DNA of 64,000 nt from Paracoccus onchidii (lineage in GTDB: Bacteria; Pseudomonadota; Alphaproteobacteria; Rhodobacterales; Rhodobacteraceae). Below the pieces are notes generated by a model, which worked only from the letters and a program-made list of their open reading frames with translations, searched no databases and had not been told where the DNA came from. Shown piece by piece: positions 35,824 through 44,607 of this stretch. The DNA is taken from the NCBI RefSeq assembly GCF_028294535.1, contig NZ_JAQBIE010000020.1, positions 1 to 64,000 of the forward strand, in the 5' to 3' direction. The translations under genes and the position numbers were made by a program. Within the stretch, counting starts at the first letter, position 1. Each line of letters begins with the position of its first letter.

Positions 35824-37011
35824 ATGACGGATTTCAACAGGACAAGACAGGCGTTCGACCTGCCATCCGGGATCACTTATCTGGATGGAAATTCCTTGGG
35901 GCCGATGCCGACCAGCGCGGCTGAACGGGTTTCGCGGATGATGTCTGAAGAATGGTCCCGGATGTTGATCACCGGGTGGAACAAGGCAGGATGGTATGCC
36001 CAGCCACGCAAGGTGGGCGACCGGATCGCGCGGCTGATCGGTGCCGGTTCAGGTCAGGTCGTGATGGGCGATACCCTGTCCATCAAGGTGTTCCAGGCCG
36101 TCAGTGCGGCGCGTGCGATGCGCCCGGACCGGCGCGTGATCCTGTCTGACAGCGGAAATTTCCCTTCGGATCTATATGTTGCCCACGGGCTGGCGGCTGC
36201 GGTGGATGCCGAGTTGCGTGTCGTCGCCCCCGAGGATGTCGAAGCCGCAATCAGCGATGACCTTGCCGTTCTGATGATCACAGAGGTTGATTATCGCACC
36301 GGTCGGCGCCATGACATGAAGGCCCTGACCCGCAAGGCGCATGAGGTTGGCGCCCTGACCGTCTGGGATCTGGCCCATTCGGCTGGGGCCGTTGACGTTG
36401 CCTTGCTGGACTGCGATGCCGATTTCGCGGTCGGCTGCACCTATAAATACCTGAATGGCGGGCCGGGGGCTCCCGCTTTCATCTGGGTGCATCCACAACA
36501 TGCCGACAAGGCGCGCCCGATCCTGCAGGGCTGGATGGGGCATCATGCGCCGTTCGATTTCGATCTTGATTATCAACCCGCCGCAGGGATCGAGCGTATG
36601 CGCGTTGGTACGCCGCCTGTCATTGCAATGACCGCATTGGATGCAGCGCTTGACGTTTGGGAAGGTGTGTCGATTGACGACCTGCGTGCACGATCAATCG
36701 AACTGACCGAGGCGTTCATCGCCCGGGTCGAAGCGCGCTGCCCGGATTTGGTGCTGCATTCGCCGCGCGATCCCCTGCAGCGCGGATCTCAGGTCGGGTT
36801 TCGCCATCCTCAGGCCTATGCCGTGATGCAGGCATTGATCGCCGAGGGAATCATCGGTGATTTTCGCGCGCCCGATGTTTTGCGCTTTGGCTTTGCCCCG
36901 CTTTACAATGACCTCGGCGATGTCGAGCGTGCTGCGGATGGACTGGCGCGGATATTGGCGAATCAATCGTGGGATCGTGACGATTATCGACAACGCGCCG
37001 ATGTGACGTAG
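35824..37011 (+). CDS. kynU: Kynureninase
   Basis: PLP enzyme that splits kynurenine into anthranilate and alanine. 395 residues. YLDGNSLGPMP near the start, the PLP Lys208 in GCTYKYLNGGPGAP, and WMGHHAPFDFD mark the family. ATG 35824 follows GAGGGGGG; the much longer upstream frame is a shadow of the divergent hydrolase. Tryptophan 2,3-dioxygenase (kynA) is not in the window. Confidence 0.94.
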   Translation: MTDFNRTRQAFDLPSGITYLDGNSLGPMPTSAAERVSRMMSEEWSRMLITGWNKAGWYAQPRKVGDRIARLIGAGSGQVVMGDTLSIKVFQAVSAARAMRPDRRVILSDSGNFPSDLYVAHGLAAAVDAELRVVAPEDVEAAISDDLAVLMITEVDYRTGRRHDMKALTRKAHEVGALTVWDLAHSAGAVDVALLDCDADFAVGCTYKYLNGGPGAPAFIWVHPQHADKARPILQGWMGHHAPFDFDLDYQPAAGIERMRVGTPPVIAMTALDAALDVWEGVSIDDLRARSIELTEAFIARVEARCPDLVLHSPRDPLQRGSQVGFRHPQAYAVMQALIAEGIIGDFRAPDVLRFGFAPLYNDLGDVERAADGLARILANQSWDRDDYRQRADVT

Positions 37012-37023
37012 GGTCACGGGGCT

Positions 37024-37063
37024 TCCAAAGCTGCTAAATCTGACGCAAAAGATAGGCTTTGGA
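37024..37063 (+). promoter_or_regulatory. Inverted repeat that covers the ribosome-binding site of the efflux operon
   Basis: TCCAAAGC (37024-37031) and GCTTTGGA (37056-37063) are perfect eight-base inverted arms 24 bases apart. The right arm takes in the first bases of the GGAGG (37061-37065) used by the gene at 37071. It could serve as a terminator relic for kynU, a regulator site or an RNA hairpin affecting translation. Function inferred only. Confidence 0.4.
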
Positions 37064-37070
37064 GGGTTCC

Positions 37071-38132
37071 ATGTTTGCTTGTCGTGTGCTTGCGGTCGGG
37101 GTGGCGCTGATGTTGTCGGGGCCTTCACTGGCGGCCGATGATGAAATTGCCGTCGAACTTGCGACCGCGATGCAGAAACCGCTGCGGCTGCAACTGGAAC
37201 TGTCGGGAACGATCGAAGCCCTGGACACGATCGAGCTGAGCTTTCGTCAAGGCGGGCGGGTGACCGATGTTCTGGTCGAAGAAGGCGATCGCGTGGATGC
37301 GGGGCAGGTTCTGGCGCGGCTGGATTCCGTGCAGCAGGATCAGGCCCTGAACGTATCGCAGGCAAGCCTCGAATCGGCGCTGGCATCACAATCACAGACA
37401 CAGCAGGCCTATGACCGGGCCATCGCGATGCTGAAGCGAGGCGTGGGGACGCGTGCGGCGCGCGACAGTGCGGCGCAGGCCCTGTCCGAAGCTACGGGTG
37501 CGGTGCAACGCGCTGAAAGCGCAGTCGATCAGGCGCGCCGGGCACTGGAGGATACGGTTCTTGTGGCGCCACAGGGGGCCGTTGTCACCGCGCGTGATAT
37601 CGCGCCAGGTCAGGTCATTGCTGCCGCCCAGCCCGCCCTGTCCCTGGCAACGCTCGATGGATTGGAAGCGGTTTTTCTTGCCCCGGACCAACCTGAATTG
37701 CGCGATGCGATGGGGCAGGAGGTCAGCCTGAAAACCATCGATATCAACCGCGCCCAGATGACCAGCCATGTCACCGAGATCGCGCCGCTGGTGGATCCGC
37801 AAACGGGAACCGTGACGGTCAAGGCCCGGATCGAGGGCCTGTCGCATACGACCGCGCTGCTTGGTGCCGCCGTGCGCGGGCGGTTGTATTTCACCAGCCA
37901 GGAAGGCGTTGCAATTCCGTGGACGGCCTTGATGCGCAGCGGCGAAGAACCGGCGGTCTGGCTGGTCGATGACGACATGCGGGTGCATCTGACGCCCGTC
38001 ACCATTCAGCATTTCTCGGATGGAACGGTCTATGTCTCGGATGGTGTGCAGGCGGGACAAACCGTTGTCGCGGCCGGGTCCCAGCGGATGTATCCGGGAC
38101 GCCGGGTCGCGAATGTCGAAGGGGGGCGTTGA
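37071..38132 (+). CDS. RND efflux periplasmic adaptor (first of two)
   Basis: Membrane-fusion protein linking an RND pump to an outer-membrane channel. 353 residues: signal peptide (about 1-22, ending SLAAD), barrel-sandwich/lipoyl half (LSFRQGGRVTDVLVEEGDRV at about 55), coiled-coil hairpin (about 85-165), second lipoyl half, beta-barrel and C-terminal domain. Start ATG 37071 has GGAGGG upstream. Overlaps the second adaptor by TTGA. Confidence 0.9.
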   Translation: MFACRVLAVGVALMLSGPSLAADDEIAVELATAMQKPLRLQLELSGTIEALDTIELSFRQGGRVTDVLVEEGDRVDAGQVLARLDSVQQDQALNVSQASLESALASQSQTQQAYDRAIAMLKRGVGTRAARDSAAQALSEATGAVQRAESAVDQARRALEDTVLVAPQGAVVTARDIAPGQVIAAAQPALSLATLDGLEAVFLAPDQPELRDAMGQEVSLKTIDINRAQMTSHVTEIAPLVDPQTGTVTVKARIEGLSHTTALLGAAVRGRLYFTSQEGVAIPWTALMRSGEEPAVWLVDDDMRVHLTPVTIQHFSDGTVYVSDGVQAGQTVVAAGSQRMYPGRRVANVEGGR

Positions 38133-39235
38133 CGTTGCACAGATTTCTTGTTGCCGTTGTGGCCGCGGTTGCGATCGCGGGGTCGGCTGCGGCTCTGGGG
38201 CTTCCATCCTGGCTATCGGCATCCGGCGAAACGGTCGAAGCCGGAAATCCGCGCCCGGTCGTCACCGAAATCCTCGAAGATCGCGGCGAGGCGTCGCGTT
38301 GGGTGCCCGGGGTGATCGCGTCGAGAACACAGGTGGAAATGGCATTTCAGACCCTGGGGCGCATGATTGCGCGAAATGTCGATCTGGGCGCGCGGGTGGC
38401 CAAGGGCGATGTTCTGGCCGAGCTGGCGATCGAGGATTTGCAGGCAAACACCCGTGCAGCGCAGGCGGCGCTGGATTCCGCCGAGGTTCAGCTGAGCACC
38501 GCGAGAAGCACGCTGGAGCGCACCGAAGCCCTGAGAAAACGCAATGTTGCATCGGATGCACAGCTGGAACAGGCCCAACGCGCGGCGGCGGCGGCGGCGG
38601 CGGCCGTGGCGCAGGCGAATTCCGAACTGCTTCAGGCGCAGGACGCAGAAGGCTTTGCCACGATGACTGCACCGTTTTCCGGCGTGATCAGTGCTGTCTA
38701 CGAAGCGACCGGCGCCGTCGTCGGGGCCGGGGCACCGGTCATGCAGCTTTCGGCCGAAGATCAACGAGAAGTGGTCATTGACCTGCCCGAAACCGCCCTT
38801 GCCGGGTTGTCACGTGATGCCGCCTTTACCGTGTGGCAGCGCACGGATCCGGCCAATCAGGTTCCCGCGGTTCTGGACCGGATCGATCCGATGGCAGACA
38901 CGGCCACGCGGACGCGGCGCCTGTATCTGTCCTTGCCGCCTGAGGTCAGCTTTCGGCTTGGGGCGCTGGTTCGCGCCCGGTTGGGGACCGCTTCGGCGCC
39001 GGTGCTGACGGTCGCGTCGGAGGCAGTGGTTCATGGCGAGGACGGAAGCTTTGTCTGGTGTGTGTTGCGCGACGGCGATGAGGCTCATGTCGAGGCCGTC
39101 GAGGTCACGACCGGATTGCAGTTGCAGGGTCGGGTCGTGATTGCCTCTGGGGTATTGGCCGGGGATGAAATTGTCATCAGGGGTGTCAATTCCCTGCAAG
39201 AGGGTCAGCCCGTCGGCCGGAGGGTCAAGCCGTGA
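38129..39235 (+). CDS. RND efflux periplasmic adaptor (second of two)
   Basis: Second membrane-fusion protein, 368 residues: signal/anchor (about 1-24), lipoyl half (FQTLGRMIARNVDLGARVAK), helical hairpin with a nine-residue alanine-rich run (about 152-160) encoded by GCG repeats, TAPFSGVISAVYEATGAVV for the second lipoyl half, and a C-terminal barrel. It starts at a TTG on the stop of the first adaptor and overlaps the pump by GTGA. Two adaptors before one pump recalls TriABC of Pseudomonas. Confidence 0.9.
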   Translation: MTLHRFLVAVVAAVAIAGSAAALGLPSWLSASGETVEAGNPRPVVTEILEDRGEASRWVPGVIASRTQVEMAFQTLGRMIARNVDLGARVAKGDVLAELAIEDLQANTRAAQAALDSAEVQLSTARSTLERTEALRKRNVASDAQLEQAQRAAAAAAAAVAQANSELLQAQDAEGFATMTAPFSGVISAVYEATGAVVGAGAPVMQLSAEDQREVVIDLPETALAGLSRDAAFTVWQRTDPANQVPAVLDRIDPMADTATRTRRLYLSLPPEVSFRLGALVRARLGTASAPVLTVASEAVVHGEDGSFVWCVLRDGDEAHVEAVEVTTGLQLQGRVVIASGVLAGDEIVIRGVNSLQEGQPVGRRVKP

Positions 39236-42200
39236 AGCGATTCAACCTGTCCGACTGGGCCTTGAAACATCGCAGTTTTGTCTGGTTCCTGTTGATCCTG
39301 TCGATGATCGCGGGGGCGATCAGCTACGGTAATCTGGGGCGGGAAGAAGATCCGAATTTCACCATCAAGGTCATGGTGATCGGTGCCGCATTGCCCGGCG
39401 CGACGGTGGATGAAACCCTCAAGCAGGTTACCACCCGTATCGAAAAGAAGCTGGAAGAACTGGACGAGCTGGACTTTACGCGTTCGGTCACCTCGGCGGG
39501 GCAATCGGTTGTCTATGTCGAACTTTTGCCCACCACACGCAGTGCCGAGGTCCCCGAGATCTGGAAACGCGTCCGCCAGATGATGTCGGATATCCGGCCC
39601 GATTTTCCGCAGGAATTCGCCGGGTTCCAGTTCGACGATGATTTCGGCGACGTGTTCGGAAATATCTATGCCTTCACGGCGGACGGGTATTCCCCACGTG
39701 AATTGCGTGACCGGGTGGACAGCATCCGCAAGCGCGTCGCGGCGCTGGATGCGGCGGGCAAAACCGTCCTGTTGGGAGAGCAGGAAGAGGAAATTCATCT
39801 CGAATTTTCTTCCGCGCGGCTTGCGGCGCTGGGGCTTTCCCAACAGCAGGTCATGGCGACTTTGGCAACCCAGAACGCGATCTCGCCATCGGGGGTTATC
39901 CAGTCGGGGCCAGAACGGGTCCTGATCCGGGTCGGCGGACAGTTCAGCGATACCTCGGCGCTTGAGGCGGTCAATCTGCGTGTCGGCGAACGGTTCTTCA
40001 ACCTGACCGATGTCGCTTCGGTGCGGCGAGGATACAAGGATCCGCCGGATTCGTTGTTTCGCTATGATGGTCGGCCAGCCATCGGTTTGCAGATCGGCAT
40101 GCGCGAGGGCGAGAATATCCTGGAGTTCGGGGCCGAACTGGATGCATTGATGAGCGATGTGGCCGCCGATCTGCCCATCGGCATCGAAATGGCCAAAATC
40201 GCCGATCAGCCCCATGTCGTCGATCACGCTGTCGGCCATTTCGTCAAGGCACTGGCCGAGGCGGTGATCATTGTGCTGATCGTCAGCTTTGTCAGTCTTG
40301 GCATGCGTGCGGGGTTTGTCGTGACGCTGACGATTCCGCTGGTTCTGGCGATCACCTTCGTCATTCTGGACCTGTATGGCATCACCTTGCAGCGTATCTC
40401 GCTTGGGGCGCTGATCATTGCTCTGGGGCTGTTGGTCGATGATGCCATGATCGCGATCGAGACGATGATCTCGCGTCTTGAGGTCGGCGATACGCTGGAA
40501 AATTCGGCCAGCTATGCCTGGACGTCGATTGCCTTTCCGATGTTGACGGGCACATTGGTGACGGTTGCAGGGTTCATTCCCATCGGATTGAACAGCTCGG
40601 CGGCGGGCGAGTTTACCTTTTCGCTGTTCGTCGTGATTGCGGTTTCGCTGGTCATTTCGTGGATTGTCGCGGTGTTGTTCGCGCCATTGCTGGGGGTAAC
40701 TTTCTTGTCCAGCAAGATGGCGCATCACGATCAAAAGGCGGGCTGGCTACGGCGGCGTTTCCATGGCCTGCTGCTGGGCGCCATGCGGTTGAAATGGCTC
40801 ACCATCGCAGTAACGCTGCTGATCTTTGCCCTTGCCGTGTTCGGCATGCGATTTGTCGAGCAGCAATTTTTCCCGACCTCGGACCGAACCGAAGTCATCG
40901 TGGATGTGACCGAACGGCAGAATGCGTCGATCGCCAAGACCACGGCAGATATGGATCGCCTTGAGGCAGTCCTGGCCGAGGACGAGGATGTCCTGTTCTG
41001 GTCCTCCTATGTGGGTCGCGGTGCGCCCCGTTTCGTATTGTCGATGGACGTGCCGACACCCGGGCCGCATATGGGGCAAATCGTCATCCAGACCCCGGAC
41101 CTCGAGGCGCGCGATCGGGTCAAGGCCAGAATCAACGCGCTTGCCGATACAGAGTTTTCGGGCGTCGACCTCTATGTGAAAAACCTGGAAATCGGCCCGC
41201 CGGTCGGAAAGCCCGTGCAATATCGCGTCAGCGCCGCCGATACAGACGAAGCACGTGATGCTGCAAACGGATTGGCCGCCGTGCTGGCCACGGAACCCCG
41301 GCTCAGCGATATTTCTCTGGACTGGAATGAGCCGGCGCGCGTCGTCCGCCTTGAGGTCGATCAGGATCAGGCCCGGCAATTGGGTGTGTCGGGCGAAGAT
41401 ATCGCCGATTCATTGTCAGTGCTGTTTTCCGGCAAGGTGGTTACCCAGCTGCGCGACGATATATATCTGATCAATGTGATCGCGCGCGGGGCAGATACGG
41501 ACAGGGAATCACTGGATTCGATCCGGAATCTGCAACTGCCGACGGGGCAGGGACCAAGCATTCCCCTGACGGCGCTGGTCGGGCTGCATTACGGCACCGA
41601 ACAACCCCTGATCCTGCAACGTGACGGACTGCCGACCGTCACGGTCAAGGCGGCGATTGCCGGCAATGACCAGCCCGCGACCCTGGTTGCCGCGCTCAAG
41701 GAGCGGGTTGCCGAATACGGCAATACCCTGCCGTCTTCGGTCACGATCGACGTGGGTGGCACGGTTGAAAGTTCGGCTGACAGTCAGGCGCCGATCGCTG
41801 CCGTGGTGCCGGTCATGTTGCTGATCATGGCGCTGTTGGTGATGGCGCAGATGCAAAGCTTTCGCCTGTCTCTGATCGTGTTTGCCGCCGCGCCGCTCGG
41901 GCTGATAGGTGTGGTCGCGGTGCTGGTCCCGTTCGGTGTTCCGATGGGGTTTGTCGCCATCCTCGGGATTCTGGCGCTGATCGGGATCCTGATCCGGAAT
42001 TCGATCATTCTCGTGCATGAAATTCAGGTCCTGCTGGAAAAGGGCCGCAGCAAATGGGACGCGGTTTTCGAGGCTTCTGACAGTCGCGCACGCCCGATCC
42101 TGTTGACGGCCGCCGCCGCCTCTCTGGCGCTCATACCGATCTCGCGGCAGGTTTTCTGGGGGCCGATGGCCTTCGCGATGATGGGGGGGATCATCGCGGG

Positions 42201-42273
42201 AACGCTGATCACCCTTGTCTTCGTGCCAGCGCTCTATTGTGCCGTATTCAACGTGAAGAAGCCTCACAGCTGA
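39232..42273 (+). CDS. RND family efflux pump (AcrB/D/F-like inner-membrane transporter)
   Basis: Proton-driven pump of 1013 residues: twelve expected membrane helices (first at about 14-32, clusters at about 340-490 and 855-1000) and two large periplasmic domains. The proton-relay Asp pair lies at 403-404 in ALGLLVDDAMIAIE. It begins with a GTG overlapping the second adaptor. Substrate unknown; HAE-type drug or lipid export is likely. No outer-membrane factor follows, so a TolC encoded elsewhere must serve. Confidence 0.93.
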   Translation: MKRFNLSDWALKHRSFVWFLLILSMIAGAISYGNLGREEDPNFTIKVMVIGAALPGATVDETLKQVTTRIEKKLEELDELDFTRSVTSAGQSVVYVELLPTTRSAEVPEIWKRVRQMMSDIRPDFPQEFAGFQFDDDFGDVFGNIYAFTADGYSPRELRDRVDSIRKRVAALDAAGKTVLLGEQEEEIHLEFSSARLAALGLSQQQVMATLATQNAISPSGVIQSGPERVLIRVGGQFSDTSALEAVNLRVGERFFNLTDVASVRRGYKDPPDSLFRYDGRPAIGLQIGMREGENILEFGAELDALMSDVAADLPIGIEMAKIADQPHVVDHAVGHFVKALAEAVIIVLIVSFVSLGMRAGFVVTLTIPLVLAITFVILDLYGITLQRISLGALIIALGLLVDDAMIAIETMISRLEVGDTLENSASYAWTSIAFPMLTGTLVTVAGFIPIGLNSSAAGEFTFSLFVVIAVSLVISWIVAVLFAPLLGVTFLSSKMAHHDQKAGWLRRRFHGLLLGAMRLKWLTIAVTLLIFALAVFGMRFVEQQFFPTSDRTEVIVDVTERQNASIAKTTADMDRLEAVLAEDEDVLFWSSYVGRGAPRFVLSMDVPTPGPHMGQIVIQTPDLEARDRVKARINALADTEFSGVDLYVKNLEIGPPVGKPVQYRVSAADTDEARDAANGLAAVLATEPRLSDISLDWNEPARVVRLEVDQDQARQLGVSGEDIADSLSVLFSGKVVTQLRDDIYLINVIARGADTDRESLDSIRNLQLPTGQGPSIPLTALVGLHYGTEQPLILQRDGLPTVTVKAAIAGNDQPATLVAALKERVAEYGNTLPSSVTIDVGGTVESSADSQAPIAAVVPVMLLIMALLVMAQMQSFRLSLIVFAAAPLGLIGVVAVLVPFGVPMGFVAILGILALIGILIRNSIILVHEIQVLLEKGRSKWDAVFEASDSRARPILLTAAAASLALIPISRQVFWGPMAFAMMGGIIAGTLITLVFVPALYCAVFNVKKPHS

Positions 42274-42385
42274 TGGCACCATCAGCGGCCCTGCCTGCTT
42301 TTGGTGCCGCTGGTCTGCGGCGCCGCCTTGATGCTGGTCCTGCAGCGCAAAGGCTGGTCTGGCGGCGGCGCCATCGCGGGACGCA

Positions 42386-42421
42386 AAAGGCTCCGCAAGT
42401 TCATCTTGCGGAGCCTTTCTT
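42386..42421 (+). terminator. Rho-independent terminator of the efflux operon
   Basis: AAAGGCTCCGCAAG (42386-42399), five-base loop TTCAT, CTTGCGGAGCCTTT (42405-42418), then CTT. A perfect 14-pair stem ending in T-rich sequence, 113 bases after the pump stop. Confidence 0.92.
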
Positions 42422-42435
42422 CGGGTGCGCCAGTC

Positions 42436-42480
42436 GAAACAGGGGTGGCCGAAACAGGGCCGGCCGAAACAGGGGCGGCG
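42436..42480. repeat. Three tandem copies of a 15-base unit
   Basis: Units at 42436-42450, 42451-42465 and 42466-42480, each GAAACAGGG plus a GC-rich six-base part (GTGGCC, CCGGCC, GCGGCG). They lie between the efflux terminator and the 3' end of msrA and are noncoding. Copy number could vary among strains. Confidence 0.75.
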
Positions 42481-42494
42481 AGATCTGACCGTGG

Positions 42495-43001
42495 TCAGTT
42501 TTTCACGCTCTGCTTGGGAAGCACCCAATCGGGTCTTGGAAAATGGCAGGTATATCCATTGGGAAAACGCTCCAGATAGTCCTGATGTTCGGGTTCGGCT
42601 TCCCAGAAATCCCCGACAGGGACGATCTCGGTCACGACCTTGCCCGGCCACAGGCCCGACGCCTCGACATCGCGGATGGTTTCCTTGGCAAGCTGCAGCT
42701 GTTCGTCGTTCTCGTAATAGATGGCCGAGCGATAGCTCTTGCCGATATCATTGCCTTGCCGGTCGGTCGTGGTCGGGTCGTGGATCTGGAAAAAGAATTC
42801 CAGCAGCTTGCGATAGCTGATCAGTTCCGGATCGAAACGGATCTCGATCGCTTCGGCATGGGTGCCGTGATTGCGATAGGTGGCATTGGCGATATCGCCG
42901 CCGCTATATCCCACGCGGGTCGCGATCACTCCGGGAAGTCTGCGGATCAGATCCTGCATGCCCCAGAAACACCCCCCGGCAAGTACTGCGCGTTCAGTCA
43001 T
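42495..43001 (-). CDS. msrA: Peptide methionine-S-sulfoxide reductase A
   Basis: Repairs the S-epimer of methionine sulfoxide in proteins. 168 residues, with catalytic Cys11 in GGCFWGM and [11 protein letters not shown] and FFQIHDPTT typical of MsrA. Start ATG 43001 lies inside the end of msrB (8-base overlap), so the order is msrB-msrA in one transcript. No signal peptide: cytoplasmic. Confidence 0.96.
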   Translation of the reverse strand: MTERAVLAGGCFWGMQDLIRRLPGVIATRVGYSGGDIANATYRNHGTHAEAIEIRFDPELISYRKLLEFFFQIHDPTTTDRQGNDIGKSYRSAIYYENDEQLQLAKETIRDVEASGLWPGKVVTEIVPVGDFWEAEPEHQDYLERFPNGYTCHFPRPDWVLPKQSVKN

Positions 43002-43443
43002 TTTCACGTTCCTCGATGTGATCCAGATAGGCGCTGTATCCTTGGGCCTCCATCTCGTGCCTTGGGACGAAACGCAACGAGGCCGAGTTGATGCAATAGC
43101 GCAGCCCGCCTGAATCGGCCGGTCCATCGGGAAAGACATGGCCAAGATGGCTGTCGCCAAATTTCGAACGCACTTCGGTGCGGATCATGCCATGCGTGGC
43201 GTCGTGATGTTCGGTTACCGTCTCGTCGATGGGTCTGGTGAAGGCCGGCCAGCCACATCCCGAATTATATTTCGCCGAAGATGCGAACAGCGGTTCACCC
43301 GACACGATATCTACATAGATACCGGGCTCGAAATGGTGATCATATTCGCCGGTGAACGCGCGCTCGGTGCCATTTTGCTGCGTGACGCGGTATTGTTCCG
43401 GGGTCAGCGCGTCAACGGCGGCCTTTGATTTGCGATAGTTCAT
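42994..43443 (-). CDS. msrB: Peptide methionine-R-sulfoxide reductase B (zinc-lacking type)
   Basis: Repairs the R-epimer of methionine sulfoxide. 149 residues. Catalytic Cys117 in RYCINSASL and Cys63 in SGCGWPAF are present. The two CxxC zinc-binding pairs of zinc-type MsrB are absent ([16 protein letters not shown] replaces the first), placing it in the zinc-free subgroup. ATG 43443 chosen. Confidence 0.95.
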   Translation of the reverse strand: MNYRKSKAAVDALTPEQYRVTQQNGTERAFTGEYDHHFEPGIYVDIVSGEPLFASSAKYNSGCGWPAFTRPIDETVTEHHDATHGMIRTEVRSKFGDSHLGHVFPDGPADSGGLRYCINSASLRFVPRHEMEAQGYSAYLDHIEEREND

Positions 43444-43508
43444 GCCACCCCCTACAGGTCGGTTTCTGTCGCCCACCTATATGGGGTGCAGGTCGCGTCG
43501 TGAAAAGG

Positions 43509-44474
43509 TCAGCCCAGCAAGGTGGTGCGGGCCTGGTGGTATTCACGGTCAAGGCGGTCGACCAGTTGCGCGGCCGGAAGCACGTCGCGAATGGCGCCGA
43601 TACCCTGTCCCGCGCCAAAGATCTGGCTCCAGGCCTTTGGCTTGCTGCTGCTGCTCGAGAAGTTCATCGACGAGACATCGGCCTTGTCCAGATTTTCGGG
43701 GTCCAGCCCGGCATTGCGAATCGATGGCGCCAGATAGTTGCCCGACACGCCGGTGAACAGCGAGGATGTGACAATATCCATTGCCCCGCTGTCGCAGATC
43801 ATCTGCTTGTAGCTGCCATCGGCATTGGCTTCTTCGGTCGCGATGAAGGGGCTGCCGATATAGGCCAGATCGGCCCCCATTGCCTGCGCGGCCAGAACCG
43901 CGCGACCCGTGGCGATCGAACCCGACAGCAGAAGCGGGCCATCGAACCAGTCGCGGATTTCCTGGACCAGCGCAAAGGGCGATTGCGGTCCCGCATGGCC
44001 ACCAGCGCCGGCGGCCACCGCGATCAGCCCGTCTGCGCCCTTCTCGATGGCCTTGCGGGCGAATTTGTTGTTGATGATGTCATGCAGCGCGATGCCGCCA
44101 CAGTCATGGGCGGCCTGATTGACCTCGGGGCGCGCGCCAAGCGATGTGATCCAGATCGGCACCTTGTGCTTGTGGCAGATTTCGATGTCTCGTTGCAGCC
44201 GTGCATTGCTGCGATGGACAATCTGGTTGACGGCAAAGGGCGCGGCCGGCTGATCGGGATTGGCCTGGTTGTGCCGATCCAGTTCTTCGGTGATGCGCGT
44301 CAGCCATGCCTCCAGAAGCGGCGCCTCTCCCTCGCCTTCGCGTGCGTTGAGCGCGGGAAAGCTGCCGACGATTCCGGCCTTGCACTGGGCGATCACCAGC
44401 TCGGGCCCCGAGACGATGAACATCGGAGATCCGACGACAGGAATGCGCAGGTTCTGAAGAATGGGTGGTAGCAT
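43509..44474 (-). CDS. Nitronate monooxygenase family FMN protein
   Basis: 321 residues, TIM-barrel FMN-binding fold of the 2-nitropropane dioxygenase/NMO family. IPVVGSPMFIVSGPELV opens the barrel; AVAAGAGGHAGPQSPFAL is the flavin-phosphate segment with the catalytic-type His, and MGADLAYIGSPFIATEEA follows. Many relatives are NAD(P)H:quinone reductases, so nitronate may not be the real substrate. ATG 44474 chosen; the longer frame lacks coding character. Confidence 0.85.
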   Translation of the reverse strand: MLPPILQNLRIPVVGSPMFIVSGPELVIAQCKAGIVGSFPALNAREGEGEAPLLEAWLTRITEELDRHNQANPDQPAAPFAVNQIVHRSNARLQRDIEICHKHKVPIWITSLGARPEVNQAAHDCGGIALHDIINNKFARKAIEKGADGLIAVAAGAGGHAGPQSPFALVQEIRDWFDGPLLLSGSIATGRAVLAAQAMGADLAYIGSPFIATEEANADGSYKQMICDSGAMDIVTSSLFTGVSGNYLAPSIRNAGLDPENLDKADVSSMNFSSSSSKPKAWSQIFGAGQGIGAIRDVLPAAQLVDRLDREYHQARTTLLG

Positions 44475-44573
44475 GAACGTCTCTCTCCTCTGGTTGGGCA
44501 AAGGATGGCGTGCGGTTTCATGTCCGGCAATGGGTGACGCGGCGACAAATGGGCGCGAGGCTTTGCAAATGAA

Positions 44574-44601
44574 AAGCCCCGGCCTTTCGGGGCCGGGGCT
44601 T
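44574..44601 (-). terminator. Rho-independent terminator of clpB
   Basis: Read on the minus strand, AAGCCCCGGCC (44601-44591) pairs with GGCCGGGGCTT (44584-44574) around a short loop, and TTC follows. Six bases downstream of the clpB stop. Confidence 0.88.
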
Positions 44602-44607
44602 CGGGGA

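Noticed and set aside
39205..40734. 509-codon open frame antisense to the RND pump
   Set aside because: Shadow with extreme Asp/Gln/Arg content.
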